Source: Flavobacterium hercynium (GTDB taxonomy: Bacteria > Bacteroidota > Bacteroidia > Flavobacteriales > Flavobacteriaceae). From it: 64,000 nucleotides of DNA. The stretch spans positions 1 to 64,000 of the forward strand of contig NZ_MUGW01000008.1 of the NCBI RefSeq assembly GCF_002217285.1, in the 5' to 3' direction. Under the pieces are notes generated by a model. The model saw only the letters and a list, made by a program, of their open reading frames with translations. It did not search any database and was not told the DNA's origin. Of this stretch, positions 25,201 to 40,200 are shown piece after piece. The first letter of the stretch is position 1. Each line of letters begins with the position of its first letter. The position numbers were made by a program, and so were the translations under genes.

Positions 25201-28200
25201 ATAGTGTATGTTACAACGATAATTCTGAAATTAGAGTAAATGTTACTAATGCTAACGGATATAGTATGTCGTATAGTATTAATAATGGAGGAACATTTCA
25301 GACAAGTCCGGTATTCTCTAATTTACAACCGGGTACCTATAATGTAGTGGTTAGATACGGTATATCGTATACACCTCAGTACGGACAGCCAACAATGAAA
25401 TATTGTTCTGATCCTGCCGTACAAAGAATTATTGCGGGACCAACCTCTGCTGTTACAGCATCTGGAGGTGTTGCTGAATTAGCAGGATGTACACTTTCTC
25501 AACAGGGAGGTAAATTAAGAATAAACAATGCTCAGGGAGGAACTACGCCTTACCAATATAGTTTTGATGGTGGGGTTACATGGCAAAATACTAATGAAAA
25601 AGATGTATTGCCAGGATCGTATAATTTAAAAATTAGAGATGCTGTTGGTTGTGAATATACAATTCCGTACACAGTAACTTTAGATCAAAAACCAGCTGAA
25701 CCAACTATTAATGTTGAAGACCCTATATTTAATTGTAATGGTACTGCAACAAGTACAGTAACAATTACTAACGGAACTTCTGCTAATTATTCTTATGAAT
25801 ATTACTTAAATGGTGTTCCAAATACGCCAATTAGCAATAATGTATTTTTAAATGTTCCTTCTGGAACGCATACTGTTTCTGTTAAGTATAACGTAACTAC
25901 GGTATCAACTTATAGTAACTTATTACAAGAAGACTTTGGTAGAGGAGGTTATACAACAACTCCTGGAATTAATCCTGCTTATTGTTTTGAAGACGAATCA
26001 ACTCCTCACTATCCTGGATATCCTTGTGGTGCTTTTAATGATTATCAAATTAATGATGGTAAGTATGCAGTAGCTAGTTCAATAAAAACAGATTTCGGTG
26101 GTACATGGATTGTTGCAAAAGATCATACACTTCCACAACATCCTCTAGGAAGATTTTTATGTGTTAACGTAGGAGGTTCTGCAGGTATTGGAGGTATTTT
26201 ATATAGTAAACCAATTAAAGACGTAATTGATAATCAATCTGTCATTATATCATTATGGGCTGAAAATCTTATGAGAGCTGTTAATTCAGGACATGATGAT
26301 CCAAAATTAACAATTCAATTAGTTAACAATTTGAATAACGTTGGTGGTACAGAAGAAATCGTTGCTACTACAGATACTACTAATCCATGGGTTGTTCCTA
26401 AATCTGAAAAATGGGAATATAGAGAATTGACATTAAATCCAGGTAGTGGAAAAACGAATTTAAGTTTCGTAATCAGATCTTATAGTAATGAGTTTAATGG
26501 TAATGACGTACTTATAGATGATATTTGGGTTCGTCAGATTCCTAAATCATGTCTTGCTACAAAAGATTTCCCAGTTACTATTGGTACTGATAAAGCTTTT
26601 ACAGCATCAATTACAGGATTTAAAGATCTTACTTGTTTTGGAGCTAATAATGGTGAAATTACAATTTCAGCAGAGAACTTCAAATTGCCTTACGGATTCG
26701 ATTACTCATTAGATAATGGTGTTACTTGGGTTAATTCTAAAGTTTCTCCGGTAACAGCTACTGGATTAGCAAGCAGAAATTATAATATACAAGTACGTTA
26801 TGATGCATCGGCTTCGCCATGTATTCAACCGTTGACTCATGAAGTAAAAGGTCCTTCTGCTTTAACAATTACTGCAACAGTTACGAAAGTGGCTACTTGT
26901 ACTGAAGGAGCTACGATTACAGCTGTAGCTTCAGGCGGAACTCCTGCTTTTGAATATGAATTAAGAGCAGCAAATGGCGTTACTGTCATTAGAGCTTTCC
27001 AAAATACAGGTGTTTTTGCTAATGTTCCTTCGGGAGTTTACACTGTTGTAACACGTGATCAAAATGCTTGTTCATCTAGTGCTTCTGCACAGGTAACAGT
27101 TAATGCACCAGTATTATTGGCAGCATCTTTAGCAAATAGCTCAGATTTATGTTATGATACAAACAATCAGGCAACGTTAGTAGTAACGGCAAATGGTACA
27201 GCGCCATATACCTATAGTTTAAACGGAGCACCAGCTCAAAATTCAAATACATTTACGAATGTTGCACCAGGTACTTATAATATTGTAGTAACAGATGCTA
27301 ATAATTGTACTGTTACAATATCTAATATTGTTATAGCACCGGCATTGCAGGGAAGTGCAACAATTTCTAAAACATTAGATTGTACAAGTGCATCACCAGA
27401 TGCAACTATTACAGTTGACATTACAGGTGGTACAGCTCCTTTTACATATAAAGTTAAAAAAGGTGCAGGTACTTATGGAGCAAGTGTTAATGTAACAGGA
27501 ACTTCATTTGTTTACAGTGCTACTACTGCAGATTCTTATGATTTTGAAATTACAGACAGTAGAGGTTGTGTTACAGTTGTAAATGCAGTTATTAACCCAA
27601 TTGTAAATCCAACGGTAACAGCAACTAAAGTTGATGCAACATGTAACGGAGCAGCAACTGGTTCAGTTCAATTAACAGGTGCTGGCGGATCAGGAACGTA
27701 TACTTATTTATTATACAATAGTACAGTAACACCAGTTCCAACAAACTTTATTGCACAATCAAATTATACAGGATTAGCTGCAGGAACCTATTCTTATCAG
27801 GTAAAAGACAGTAAAGGATGTACGTCTGCTGTTGGTTCTATTACATTAACACAGCCAACAACATTAACGGCTACAGCTACTGCAACAACTTTTACATGTG
27901 ATGCTTCAAATGTAAAACAAGCTGCTACTGTTACGATCGCAGTTCCTACAACAGGAACAGCACCATACCAATATAGTTTTGATGGAGGTGTAACTTTTTC
28001 AAGTACACGTACTTTCACTGTTATTGATAATGGTACAAACCAAACAATATCTTACGTAGTTAGCGATGCTCAAGGTTGTAAAACAGGAGTACAAACTATC
28101 ATTATAAACAGATTAAACCCTCCAACAGATATTACATTTACTGCAAATGCGGTTACATGTACAGCTACAACTACTTCAGTAACAGCTTTGGCAACTAATG

Positions 28201-31200
28201 GAGTTGGAACAATAACATATTCTATTACATCTCCGGCAGCTTCAGTTGCAACAAATACAACAGGAGTATTCGCAGGTTTAGCACCGGGAACTTATAACTT
28301 TAGAGCTACTGATGCTAACGGATGTTATTTTGATAAACCTTATACAATCAATGCTGTTAGTCCAATTTCTATTGTGGCTAATAAAGACAATGATGTATTG
28401 TGTAAAGGAGGTTCTACAGGAAAAGTTACTTTTACTGTTTCAGGACATGCTACAGTTGGTGCTTACACACAAACTTTAACAGCAGGTTCAGGTACATTAG
28501 TAAAATCAGGAGATATCTTAACATTATCAAATGTTCCTGCAGGTTCTTATACAGTTCAGGTTAGAGACAATGCTACAGGATGTACGAATTCTGTAACAGT
28601 TGTAGTTAACGAACCGGCAAATCCTTTAACATTTACTACAACAGCAACTAAGATCAATTGTAATAATGATCTTGCTGACATTACAATTACTCCTGCTGGA
28701 GGAACACCAAATTACACCTATGCTGTAGTAGTTTCAGGAGCAACAGCTCCAACAACTTATGCAAGTGGTAATGTGGTTTCTGTTGATACAAATTCTGGAG
28801 CAAATTTAGTTTGGGATGTTTACACTAAAGATGCAAATGGATGTATCACAACAAACCAAGTTACAATTCAGGTTAATGATTTACCAACAGTTACAGTAAC
28901 AAACGGTAACCAATGTGGTGGAACAGGATCTACATTCGTATTAACAGCAACAGGTACAGGAACTGCACCATTAACATACAGTATTGATGGAACATCGTTC
29001 CAGACAAGTAATGTATTTAATGTACCGGCAGGAACTTATACTGTTACAGTAAAAGACGCAAACGGATGTACTGCTACAGCAACTACTCCTTTAGTAATAT
29101 ACCCACAATTAGTAGCTTTAGCTTCAGTAACAAAAGAATTAGATTGTACAACTACACCAAACGCAACTATTACTGTTGCAGTTTCAGGTGGTAGAGCACC
29201 ATTTACTTACACCGTTGCTAAAGGTACAGGTGCTGCAAGTGCACCAAGCGCACCTTTCTCTAGTGCTTCATTTACTTATACCGTTACTTCTGGAAATGTA
29301 GATGATTATACTTTTGTAGTTACGGATGCAAACGGATGTATATCTACAACGACTACTACAGTAAATCCTATTGCAAACCCTACAGTTACAGCTACTCATG
29401 TTAACCCAACTTGTGATGGTGGAAACAATGGTTCTGTTGAATTAACAGGTGCTGGAGGTTCAGGAGGATATACATACAGCATAAATGGTACAACATATAC
29501 TGCAAGTGCTGTATTTACAGGATTAGCAGCAGGTACTCATACTTTCTATGTAAAAGACAGTAAAGGTTGTGTAGGAACAGTTGATGTAATATTAGTAGCT
29601 CCAACACAATTAGCCGCTACAGTTACAACAGTTCCTTTTTCTTGTGATGCTGCAAACGGAAAAGTTGCAGGAACAGTTACAGTTAATGTAACTGCAGGTA
29701 CAGGAACCACTCCTTATGAATATAGCTTTAACGGAGGAGGATTTGGTGCTTCTAATGTATTGACATTAAATGACAATGGAGCAGATCAGCCTTATACATA
29801 CTCAGTTAGAGATGCACAAGGATGTACCATTTCAGGTTCAGGAACTTTATTGAGATTAAACCCTCCAACAGATATTACGTTTAATGCAAATGCAGTAACA
29901 TGTACTGCTACAACTACTACAGTTACAGCATTAGCGGTTAACGGAGTTGGAACAATAACATATTCTATTACATCACCGGCGGCTTCAGTTGCAACAAACA
30001 CAACAGGAGTATTCGCAGGTTTAGCACCGGGAACTTATAACTTTAGAGCTACTGATGCTAACGGATGTTATTTTGATAAACCATATACAATCAATGCGGT
30101 TACTCCAATTACTATTGTGGCTAACAAAGACAGTGATGTATTGTGTAAAGGAGGTGCTACAGGAAGAGCTACTTTTACTATTTCAGGACACGCTACAGTA
30201 GGTGCTTATACACATACTTTAACAGCAGGTACTGGAACATTAGTAAAAGCAGGTGATGTATTAACATTATCTAATGTTGTTGCAGGTACTTATACTGTAG
30301 AAGTTAGAGACAATGCAACAGGTTGTATTAATACAGCAACAGTTGTAATTGATGAACCGGCAAATCCATTAACATTTACAACAACAGCAACTAAGATCAA
30401 TTGTAATAATGATCTTGCTGAAATTACAATAACGCCAGCTGGCGGAACACCAAATTACACCTATGCTGTAGTAGTTTCAGGAGCAACAGCTCCAACAACT
30501 TATGCAAGTGGTAATGTGGTTTCAGTTGATACAAATTCAGGAGCAAATTTAGTTTGGGATGTTTACACTAAAGATGCAAATGGATGTATCACAACAAATC
30601 AAGTTACAATTCAGGTTAATGATTTACCAACAGTTACAGTAACAAACGGTAACCAATGTAGTGGAACAGGATCTACGTTTGTATTAACAGCAACAGGTAC
30701 AGGAACTGCACCATTAACATACAGTATTGATGGAACATCGTTCCAGACAAGTAATGTATTTAACGTGCCGGCAGGAACTTACACTGTTACAGTAAAAGAT
30801 GCTTTCGGATGTACAGCTACAGCAACTACTCCGTTAGTAATATACCCACAATTAGTGGCTTTAGCTTCAGTAACAAAAGAGTTAGATTGTACAATTACAC
30901 CAAACGCAACTATTACTGTTGCAGTTTCAGGAGGTAGAGCACCATTTACTTACACCGTTGCTAAAGGTACAGGTGCTGCAAGTACACCAAGTGCACCTTT
31001 CTCTAGTGCTTCATTTACTTACACCGTTACTGCTGGAAATGTAGATGATTATACTTTTGTAGTTACGGATGCAAACGGATGTTCATCTACAACTATTACT
31101 ACAGTAAACCCTATTACGAACCCAACTGTTACAGAAATTCATGTAGATCCATCATGTAATGGAGGAAATAATGGTTCTGTTGAATTAACAGGTGCCGGAG

Positions 31201-34200
31201 GTTCAGGAGGATACACATACAGTATTGATGGTACAACTTATACTGCAAGTGCTGTATTTACAGGATTAGCAGCAGGTACTTATACTTTCTATGTAAAAGA
31301 CAGTAAAGGTTGTATAGGAACAATTGATGTGCCATTGGTTGCTCCAACGCAATTAGTAGCAACAGTTACAGAAGTTCCTTTTGCTTGTAATACAGCAAAT
31401 GGTAAAGTTGCAGGAACTGTTACAGTGAATGTAACTGCCGGTACAGGAACAACTCCTTACACATATAGTTTTAACGGAGGTGGATTTGGTGCTTCTAATG
31501 TATTGACATTAAATGACAATGGAGCAGATCAGCCTTATACATACTCAGTTAGAGATGCGCAAGGATGTATCATTTCAGGTTCAGGAACTTTATTGAGATT
31601 GAACCCTCCAACAGATTTAACTTTTGCAGCAAATGCAGTTACTTGTACAGCTACAACAACAACAGTTACAGTAACAGCTGTAAATGGAGTAGGTACTTTA
31701 CAATACGAAACAATTGCTCCATCACCGGTTATTATACCTAAACAAACATCTAATGCCTTTGCAAATCTTGCTCCGGGTACTTATATGTTTAAGGTTACAG
31801 ATGCAAACGGATGTTTCTACACAGAAGCACACACGATAAACCCTGTTACTCCAATTACACTAGTAGGAGCTAAAATAAGCGATGCTTTGTGTAATGCAGG
31901 AAGTACAGGTTCAGCAAGATTTACGGTTGGCGGATACGCAACTACATATAGCTATACTGTAAATGGCGGAACAGCTGTTACAGGACAAACGGCTTCAGTA
32001 TTTAATTTAGTAAATTTAGCTGCTGGAAATTACACTGTTATCGTTACAGATGAGGGAACAGGTTGTACAGAAACGGCTTCAGTTCTAATAAATGAACCAG
32101 CTGTTTTAGCAGCAACATACACTGCAATAAACGGAAACTGTTCTATTGCTACTTCTAGTGTAACAGTAAATGTTACAGGTGGTACACCAGTTTACAGATA
32201 TTCATTTGTACAAAATAATGCTCTGGTAGGAACTTATACAAATTCAAATACAGCTAATTTAGATCCTACAGTTAATACAGAGTGGGATGTACACATCATT
32301 GATGCTAGTGGTTGTACTTTTAAATTAGATATTACGATTGCTAATGATGTAGTACCTACGGTTACTGCTTCAGCTACAGGTCAGTGTTTTGGTGTAGGAA
32401 GCTACACAATTACAGCAACGCCAGGTACTGGTGTAGTAGCACCTATTACATACAGTATCAATAACGGTGCATCATATCAAACAGGTAACACCTTTGTAAT
32501 TACTACTCCGGGAAGTTATACTGTTAGAATTAAAGATGGTAACGGATGTACAGCAGACAGTAATGTAATTATTGTAAATAATGCATTATCATTATCTGCA
32601 GTTTTAGACAAAGATATTACTTGTAGTGCTCCTACAGCAGCTCAAATTACGTTGACTACAACAGGCGGAAACGGACCGTTTACTTACACAAGTACTCCTG
32701 CTACAGGAACTTTTGCAGGGAATGTTTTCACAACTTCTACACCGGATTCTTATATCTTTACGGTAGTAGACGCGAATGGTTGTACAGTTTCGACTACTAC
32801 ACCTATCGTAGTTTCACCTACAGTTACTCCGGTGATAACAAATGTTTCTTCTACTGATATACAATGTTTTGGAGATAGTAACGGTACTATTACCATTACG
32901 ATTGATAATACTCAGGGAGTTGCTCCATTTGTATATAATATTTTCAATAACACTACAGGTGTTGATTATAAAACACAAACTTCAGGCTTGCCTGCAGGTG
33001 ATTATACAGTAACGGTTACGGATTCAAAAGGATGTTTTACTACTGCTGATATTGAGGTTAAACAACCTTCACAAATTGTTGTAGCGCATCACGCGGTGCC
33101 AATTACATGTACTTCAGGTGGAATTTCTAAAGGTTCTGTTATTGTTGACAGTGTAACCGGAGGAGTTGGTCCTTATAACTATTTCGTTACAGGAGTTAAC
33201 GGATATGATGCATCAGAATTAAACAATTTAGGAACTACTTCAGTAAGTTTTAACGTAGTTGATTTTGGATTGTATCAAATTAATGTGGTTGATGCTAATG
33301 GATGTTCTGTTTTAATTAAAAATGTTTTAGTAGCTTCTCCACCAGAAGATTTAGATATTACAGTAACGCCACCTCCGGCAGATTGTTCTGCGCCAGGTAG
33401 TGCAGTTGTGGCTATTGGTGCTGCATCTACAGGTATTACTGGTCCTGGTCCTTTCCATTTCGCTATTTACACAGGGCCTGGAATGGTATATACAGCTCCA
33501 ACAGCTTTACCTTGGTATGACGAAGATGGAAATGGAAGTAAAAAAACAACAATCCCTAACTTAATACCGGGTGTTACATATACATTTATTGTTCATGATG
33601 CAGGTACAGGATGTTACTATTTTGAATCAGCTCAATTACCAATTCCAACAAACTCTACATTAACAACAAATGCACTTATTGCAGATAATGTTACTTGTAA
33701 AGGAAGTGCTGATGGAAATGTAACATTTACAATTGCAAGTACATACGGAACACCAACACCGGTTAGTTACGAGATATTTAACTCACAAAGTGTAATATCA
33801 ACTGGAATTACCGGAACGGGAACAGTTCCTGCAAACGGAATATTGACGGTTTCTGATTTAGGACCATTACCATTTGGTAACTATTTTGTATTGGTTAGAG
33901 AAACAGCAGGTGCTACCAACGCAGGTTGTAGCGTTTCAACTGTACCATTTAACATTACAGAGTCTTCAATTGATTTCTCAGTTACAGCTTCAGTTTCTAA
34001 AAATGCAAATTGTGCTGCAAATTCAGGTGTCATAACAGCTATTGGTCATGACGGTACTGCTCCGTATACTTATCAATTATTGTTAGCTACTGATGCTGCA
34101 CCAACAGCTACTACTGCTGGTTGGGCAAGTGCTAATACATTTAATAGAAATGCCGGAAATTATACAGTTTATGCAAAAGATGCTTATGGATGTATAAGAG

Positions 34201-37200
34201 AAGTAGACATTACTTTAGACAGAGATGCAGATCCAACGATTACTGCTCCTGCTACTATTTGTTATACTGGAAGTGCGTTTACAATCGCTATCTTAGGAAC
34301 AGTTGATCCTGCAGTTGGCGGAGCTACTTATAGCGTAAACGGAAGTGCTTTCCAAACAAGTCCAAACTTTACATATAATGCTTCTGGAATTTATAATTTA
34401 ACTATTAAGGATAACAATGGTTGTACAGCAACTGTTGCTTATGAAGTTAAACCTCAATTATTCTTAAGCGCTGCACTTACAAAAGAATTAGATTGTACTG
34501 CTACAGGAAATGCAGAAATTACATTGACTGCTACAGGAGGATATGATACAGCTTATACTTATGAGTATTCTACTGATAACGGAGCTACTTACACTGCTAT
34601 GGCTTCAAATGTACTTTCAACAAGTGCTATCGGAAATTATACTTTTAGAGTAAGTGATGCTAAGTTGCCGGCAGCTTGTCAGGCTACTACAACTTTAAGA
34701 TTAGATCCTGTTCCGCCAGCAGTATTTACAACAGTTCAAACTCATGTTAGCTGTTTTGGTGGTAACGACGGAACGATTACTGTAAACGTTTCTTCAGGAG
34801 TTGGTCCATATCAATATCAATTAGGATCTGGTATATTCCAGACTTCTAATGTATTTGCAGGATTAACAGCTGGTACAACTTATGTTGTTACAGTAAGAGA
34901 TGCTAAATCTTGTCTTTACCCAAGTGGCTCAATTACTATTACACAGCCAAGTGCTTTAACAGCTACATCTGTAGTTACAACAGCATTAACTTGTACAACT
35001 GGTAATGCAGCAACTAAAGCTGTAGTTACCGTAACTGCTGCTCAGGGAACTGCGCCTTATTTATATAGTTTTGATAATGGAGCTACTTATAGCGCTACTA
35101 ACACATACGAATCATATGTTGGTACTACGTTTAATGTTTTAGTAAAAGATGCTAAAGGATGTACCTTTACTTTAACAAATGGAGTTGATATTCCAGCGTT
35201 AAACCCACCAACAATTACAAATATCAGTGGAACACCAATTTATTGTGCTCCAACTGCAAACACAACTAGTACTGTTACCATAACAACAACTAATGGTGTT
35301 GCTGCTCTTAGCTATGCAATTCTTGCACCTTCTAGCGCAACATCAAATGTTACAGGTGCTTCAAACGGAATCTTTACAGGTTTAGCGGTTGGTACTTACT
35401 TATTTGAAGTGACAGATGCTAACGGTTGTAAAGATCAAAAATCATACACTATTGATCCGGTAACGAATATTACAGTTGCAGGTCAGTTAGTAAGTAACGT
35501 AATTTGTAACGGAGGTACAACTGGTGCTGTACGATTTACAGCAGCTAATTATGCTGGAACTTATACAGCTACTTTAACTCCTGCTTCAGGTACAGTAACA
35601 CAAACAGGTGACACAGTTAGTGTTACAGGTTTAGTTCCTGGAACATATACAATAGCAATTACAGATGATATTACAGGATGTACAGCAACTACTTCAGTAG
35701 ACGTTACACAACCAACACCTGTTGTTTTAAGTCTGATTTCTAATAAAAATGCTTATTGCAACTTTGGTGCACAAGTGACAGTAATGGCTACTGGCGGAAC
35801 ACCAGGTTATACTTATGCTTGGGGTGTAGACGGATTTACACCTGTAGCGGGTGATTATGATACTTCTAATACTGCAGTTTTAGATCCTACAGTTGATACA
35901 GACTGGGATTTCTATGCAATGGATGCTAATGGTTGTGTTACTAAATTAGATGTAACAATTGCTACAGATGCGCCACCATCTATTAATCCGCCTGCAACTC
36001 CATATTGTTATACTGGAGGTCCTGTAGCAATAAGAATTACAGGTACTTATGTTGGTACACCAATGTTTAGTATTGGAAACGGATACCAATCTAGCCCTGA
36101 TTTCGTATTGAATGCGCCAGGAAGCTACACATTCTATATCAAAGATGGTAATGGATGTATTGTTTCAGCGCCATACATTTTACGTCAGGAATTATTATTA
36201 AAAGCGACACTAACACAAGATTATACTTGTGCAGGTGATGCAAGCATAACATTATTAGCAACTCAGGGAACTTTAACTTACAGTAATTTTGAAGTTAGTT
36301 TTAACGGAGGAGCGTATGCTGCAATTACAACACCACTACCTTATACTACAAATGTTCCTGGAACGTACACGTTCAGAGTAACAGATAGTCAAGGATGTCA
36401 GGCAACTTCTGTTTCGGTAGAAGTTACACCAACTACAACGCCAACAGCAACATTTACTACAAATGATGTTAGTTGTACAGGAGGTTCTGATGGAAGTATT
36501 GTATTTACAGCTTCTAATGGTGTAGCACCATACAGATACAGTATTGATAACGGGGTAACATTTGTTTCTTCTAATATCTTTATAGGTTTAGCGGCGGGTA
36601 CTTACGATGTAGTAATACAAGATGCTAAGCAATGTGTATCTTTAAGCTTCCCAGTTACTATTGGACAGCCTTCAGCTTTAGCTGCTACAGCTGTGTTAAC
36701 TCAAGCTTTAACTTGTGGAACAGGAAATACTCCTCAACCTGCTACAGTTACAATCAACGTAACTGCAGGAACAGGAACGGCTCCATACCAATATAGTTTT
36801 AACGGAGGTACAACTTATGGACCAGGAAATACATACACAACAACTACTTCAGGTACTGTTACAGCGTATGTTAAGGATGCTAATAATTGTGTGATTGCTA
36901 CTCCGGTAGATGTAGTGATCCCAGCATTAAACCCGCCAACAATTACAAATATCAGTGGAACACCAATTTATTGTGCTCCTATTGCTAACACAACTAGTAC
37001 TGTTACAATAACAACTACTAATGGTGTTGGAAGTTTAAATTATGTGATTCTTTCACCAGCAAGTGCGACATCAAATGTTACAGGAGCTACAAACGGAATC
37101 TTTACAGGTCTAGCAGTAGGTAACTACTTATTTGAAGTAACAGATGCTAACGGTTGTAAAGATCAGGAATCATACATTGTTGATCCGGTAACGAATATTA

Positions 37201-40200
37201 CAGTTGCAGGTCAGTTAGTAAGTAACGTAGTTTGTAACGGTGAAACAAATGGTGCTGTAAGATTTACAGTAGCTAATTACACTGGAACTTATACGGCTAC
37301 TGTAACTCCTGCTTCAGGTACAGTAACACAAACAGGTGACACAGTTAATGTTACAGGTTTAGTTCCTGGAACATATACAATAGCAATTACAGATGATATT
37401 ACAGGATGTACTGCTACTACTTCAGTAGACGTTACGCAGCCAACACTTCTTGTTTTAAGTCTTGTTTCTAATAAAAACGCTAATTGCAACTTCGGTGCAC
37501 AAGTAACGGTAAAAGCTAATGGCGGAACACCGGGTTACAAATACGCTTGGGGTGTTGACGGATTTACGCCAGTAGCTGGTGATTACGATACTGTTGAAAG
37601 CGCAGTTCTTAATCCGGCTACGACAGACTGGGATTTCTATGCAATGGATGCTAATGGTTGTGTAACTAAATTAGATGTAACAATTGCTTCTGATTTGCCA
37701 CCATCTATTAATCCACCAGCACTTCCGTATTGTTATGTTGGAGGTCCGGTTGCGATAACCATTACAGGTACTTATGTTGGTACACCAATGTTTAGTATTG
37801 GAAACGGATACCAATCTAGCCCTGATTTTGTATTGAATGCGCCAGGAAACTATACATTCTACATTAAAGATGGTAACGGATGTATTGTTTCTGCACCATA
37901 TACTTTACGTCAGGAATTATTATTAAAAGCGACACTAACACAAGATTATACTTGTGCAGGTGATGCAAGCATAACATTATTAGCAACTCAGGGAACTTTA
38001 ACTTACAGCACTTTTGAGGTAAGTTTTAACGGAGGAACTTATAGTACAATTACAACACCACTACCTTACACTACAAATGTTCCTGGAACATACACGTTCA
38101 GAGTAACAGATAGTCAAGGATGTCAGGCAACTTCTGTTTCGGTAGAAGTTACACCAACAACAACGCCTAGTGCAACATACGAAACAAGTGATGTAACTTG
38201 TACAGGAGGTTCAGATGGAAGTATTGTATTTACACCTGCTAATGGTGTAGCGCCATACAGATACAGTATTGATAACGGAGTAACATTTGTTTCTTCTAAT
38301 ATCTTTACAGATTTAGCTGCAGGTACTTACAATGTAGTAATACAAGATGCTAAGCAATGTGTATCTGTAAGCTTCCCGGTTACGATTGCAGAACCTACAG
38401 CTTTAGCGGCTACAGCGGTACTAACTCAAGGTTTAACTTGTGGAACTGGAAATGCTGCACAACCTGCAATTGTTACAATTAATGTAACTGCAGGAACAGG
38501 AACAGCTCCATATCAATATAGTTTTAACGGAGGTACTACTTACGGTCCAACAAATACATACACAACAACTACTTCAGGTACTGTTACAGCGTATGTTAAG
38601 GATGCTAATAATTGCGTAATTGCTGCTCCGGTAGATGTAGTTATCCCGGCTTTAAACCCACCAACAATTACAAATGTTGATGGAACGCCAATTTATTGTG
38701 CTCCGTCTACTAGTACAACTAGTACAGTAACGGTTACAACAACTAACGGTGTTGGAGGATTAAGCTTTGTAATTACTTCTCCTGCAAGTGCTATTACAAA
38801 TACTTCAGGAGCAACAACAGGAGTGTTTACTTTATTACCGGCAGGTACTTATAACTTTAAAGTTACAGATACCAACGGTTGTACAGATGAAGCGACATAC
38901 ACTGTAAAAGCTTTAGTAAATATTACAAACGTAGGTCAGTTAATTAATGACGTAGTTTGTAACGGAGAATCTAATGGTTCAGTGAAATTTGATATTGATA
39001 ATTTCGATGGAACTTATACAGCTGTATTAACAGCAGGTCCAACAACAGGAACTTTAACTCAGACAGGAAAAGTAGTTACATTAACGAACTTACCGGTAGG
39101 GACATATACAGTTCAGGTAACAGATGACATTACAGGTTGTACTGCTAGTGCTTCAGTTATCGTTGGTCAGCCAGCTCCATTATCATTAACACAAACAAGC
39201 GATGATAATGCAAATTGTAATAAAGGTTATGAGGTTACTGTAAGTGCTACAGGAGGAACACCAAATTACCAGTATGCATTTGTAGTAGCGCCTGCAACTC
39301 CAACAGCAGCAGATTACACAAACAGCCCTAATGCTGTTTTAGATCCTGCTTCAGGAACAAACTGGAGAGCTTATGTTAAAGATGCTAATAATTGTGAAAC
39401 GTTTATTCCAATCACAATAGTAGTTGACCCATTACCAAATAATATTACAGTAACATTGGCAAGTCAATGTCCTAATACTACGACACATGACTATACATTT
39501 ACAGTTAATGTTGGTGGAGGAATAGGTCCTTTCCAATACAGTATTGGAAACGGATTCCAAACAAGCAACAGCTTTACGGTAACTGCTTCTGGAACTTATG
39601 AAGTAACAGTTAAAGATGCTAACGAATGTGAAGTTACAGTACCGGCTGCGGTGACTATTTTACCAGCATTGCAGTTAAATTATGATATTGTTGCATTACC
39701 TAATTGTAGTATTACAAATAGCGGAGAAATAAGCGCAACAGCAACAGGTGGTTCAGGAAATTACAGATACACGCTTAATGGAGGTGTTCCTGTAAATGTT
39801 ACTCCAGCAACGTTTACTAATGTTACTGCGGGTACGCATATCCTAAGAGTAAGAGATATGGTTACTAATTGTATCTTTGAAGTTACGATAGAAGTTTCTC
39901 TACCTACTGAAATTACAGGATTAACATTAGCGAAAACAGATGTTACATGTAACGGTGGAAACAATGGTACAATTACAGCAAGTTTGGAGCCAAGTGCTCC
40001 AGGCAAAAATGATAATCCGGTTTATCTATATAGATTAACAGGTACAAATGCTCAGAATGTTCCGATTAGTAGACCAGATCAGACTAGTCCTCTTTTTGAA
40101 AATGTTGAGGCAGGAGATTATACTATAACTGTTACTTCAGGTAGAGGTTGTGTTGACTCAGAAGATGTGAGAATTGATGAGCCAGCTGTAATTTTAGTTC

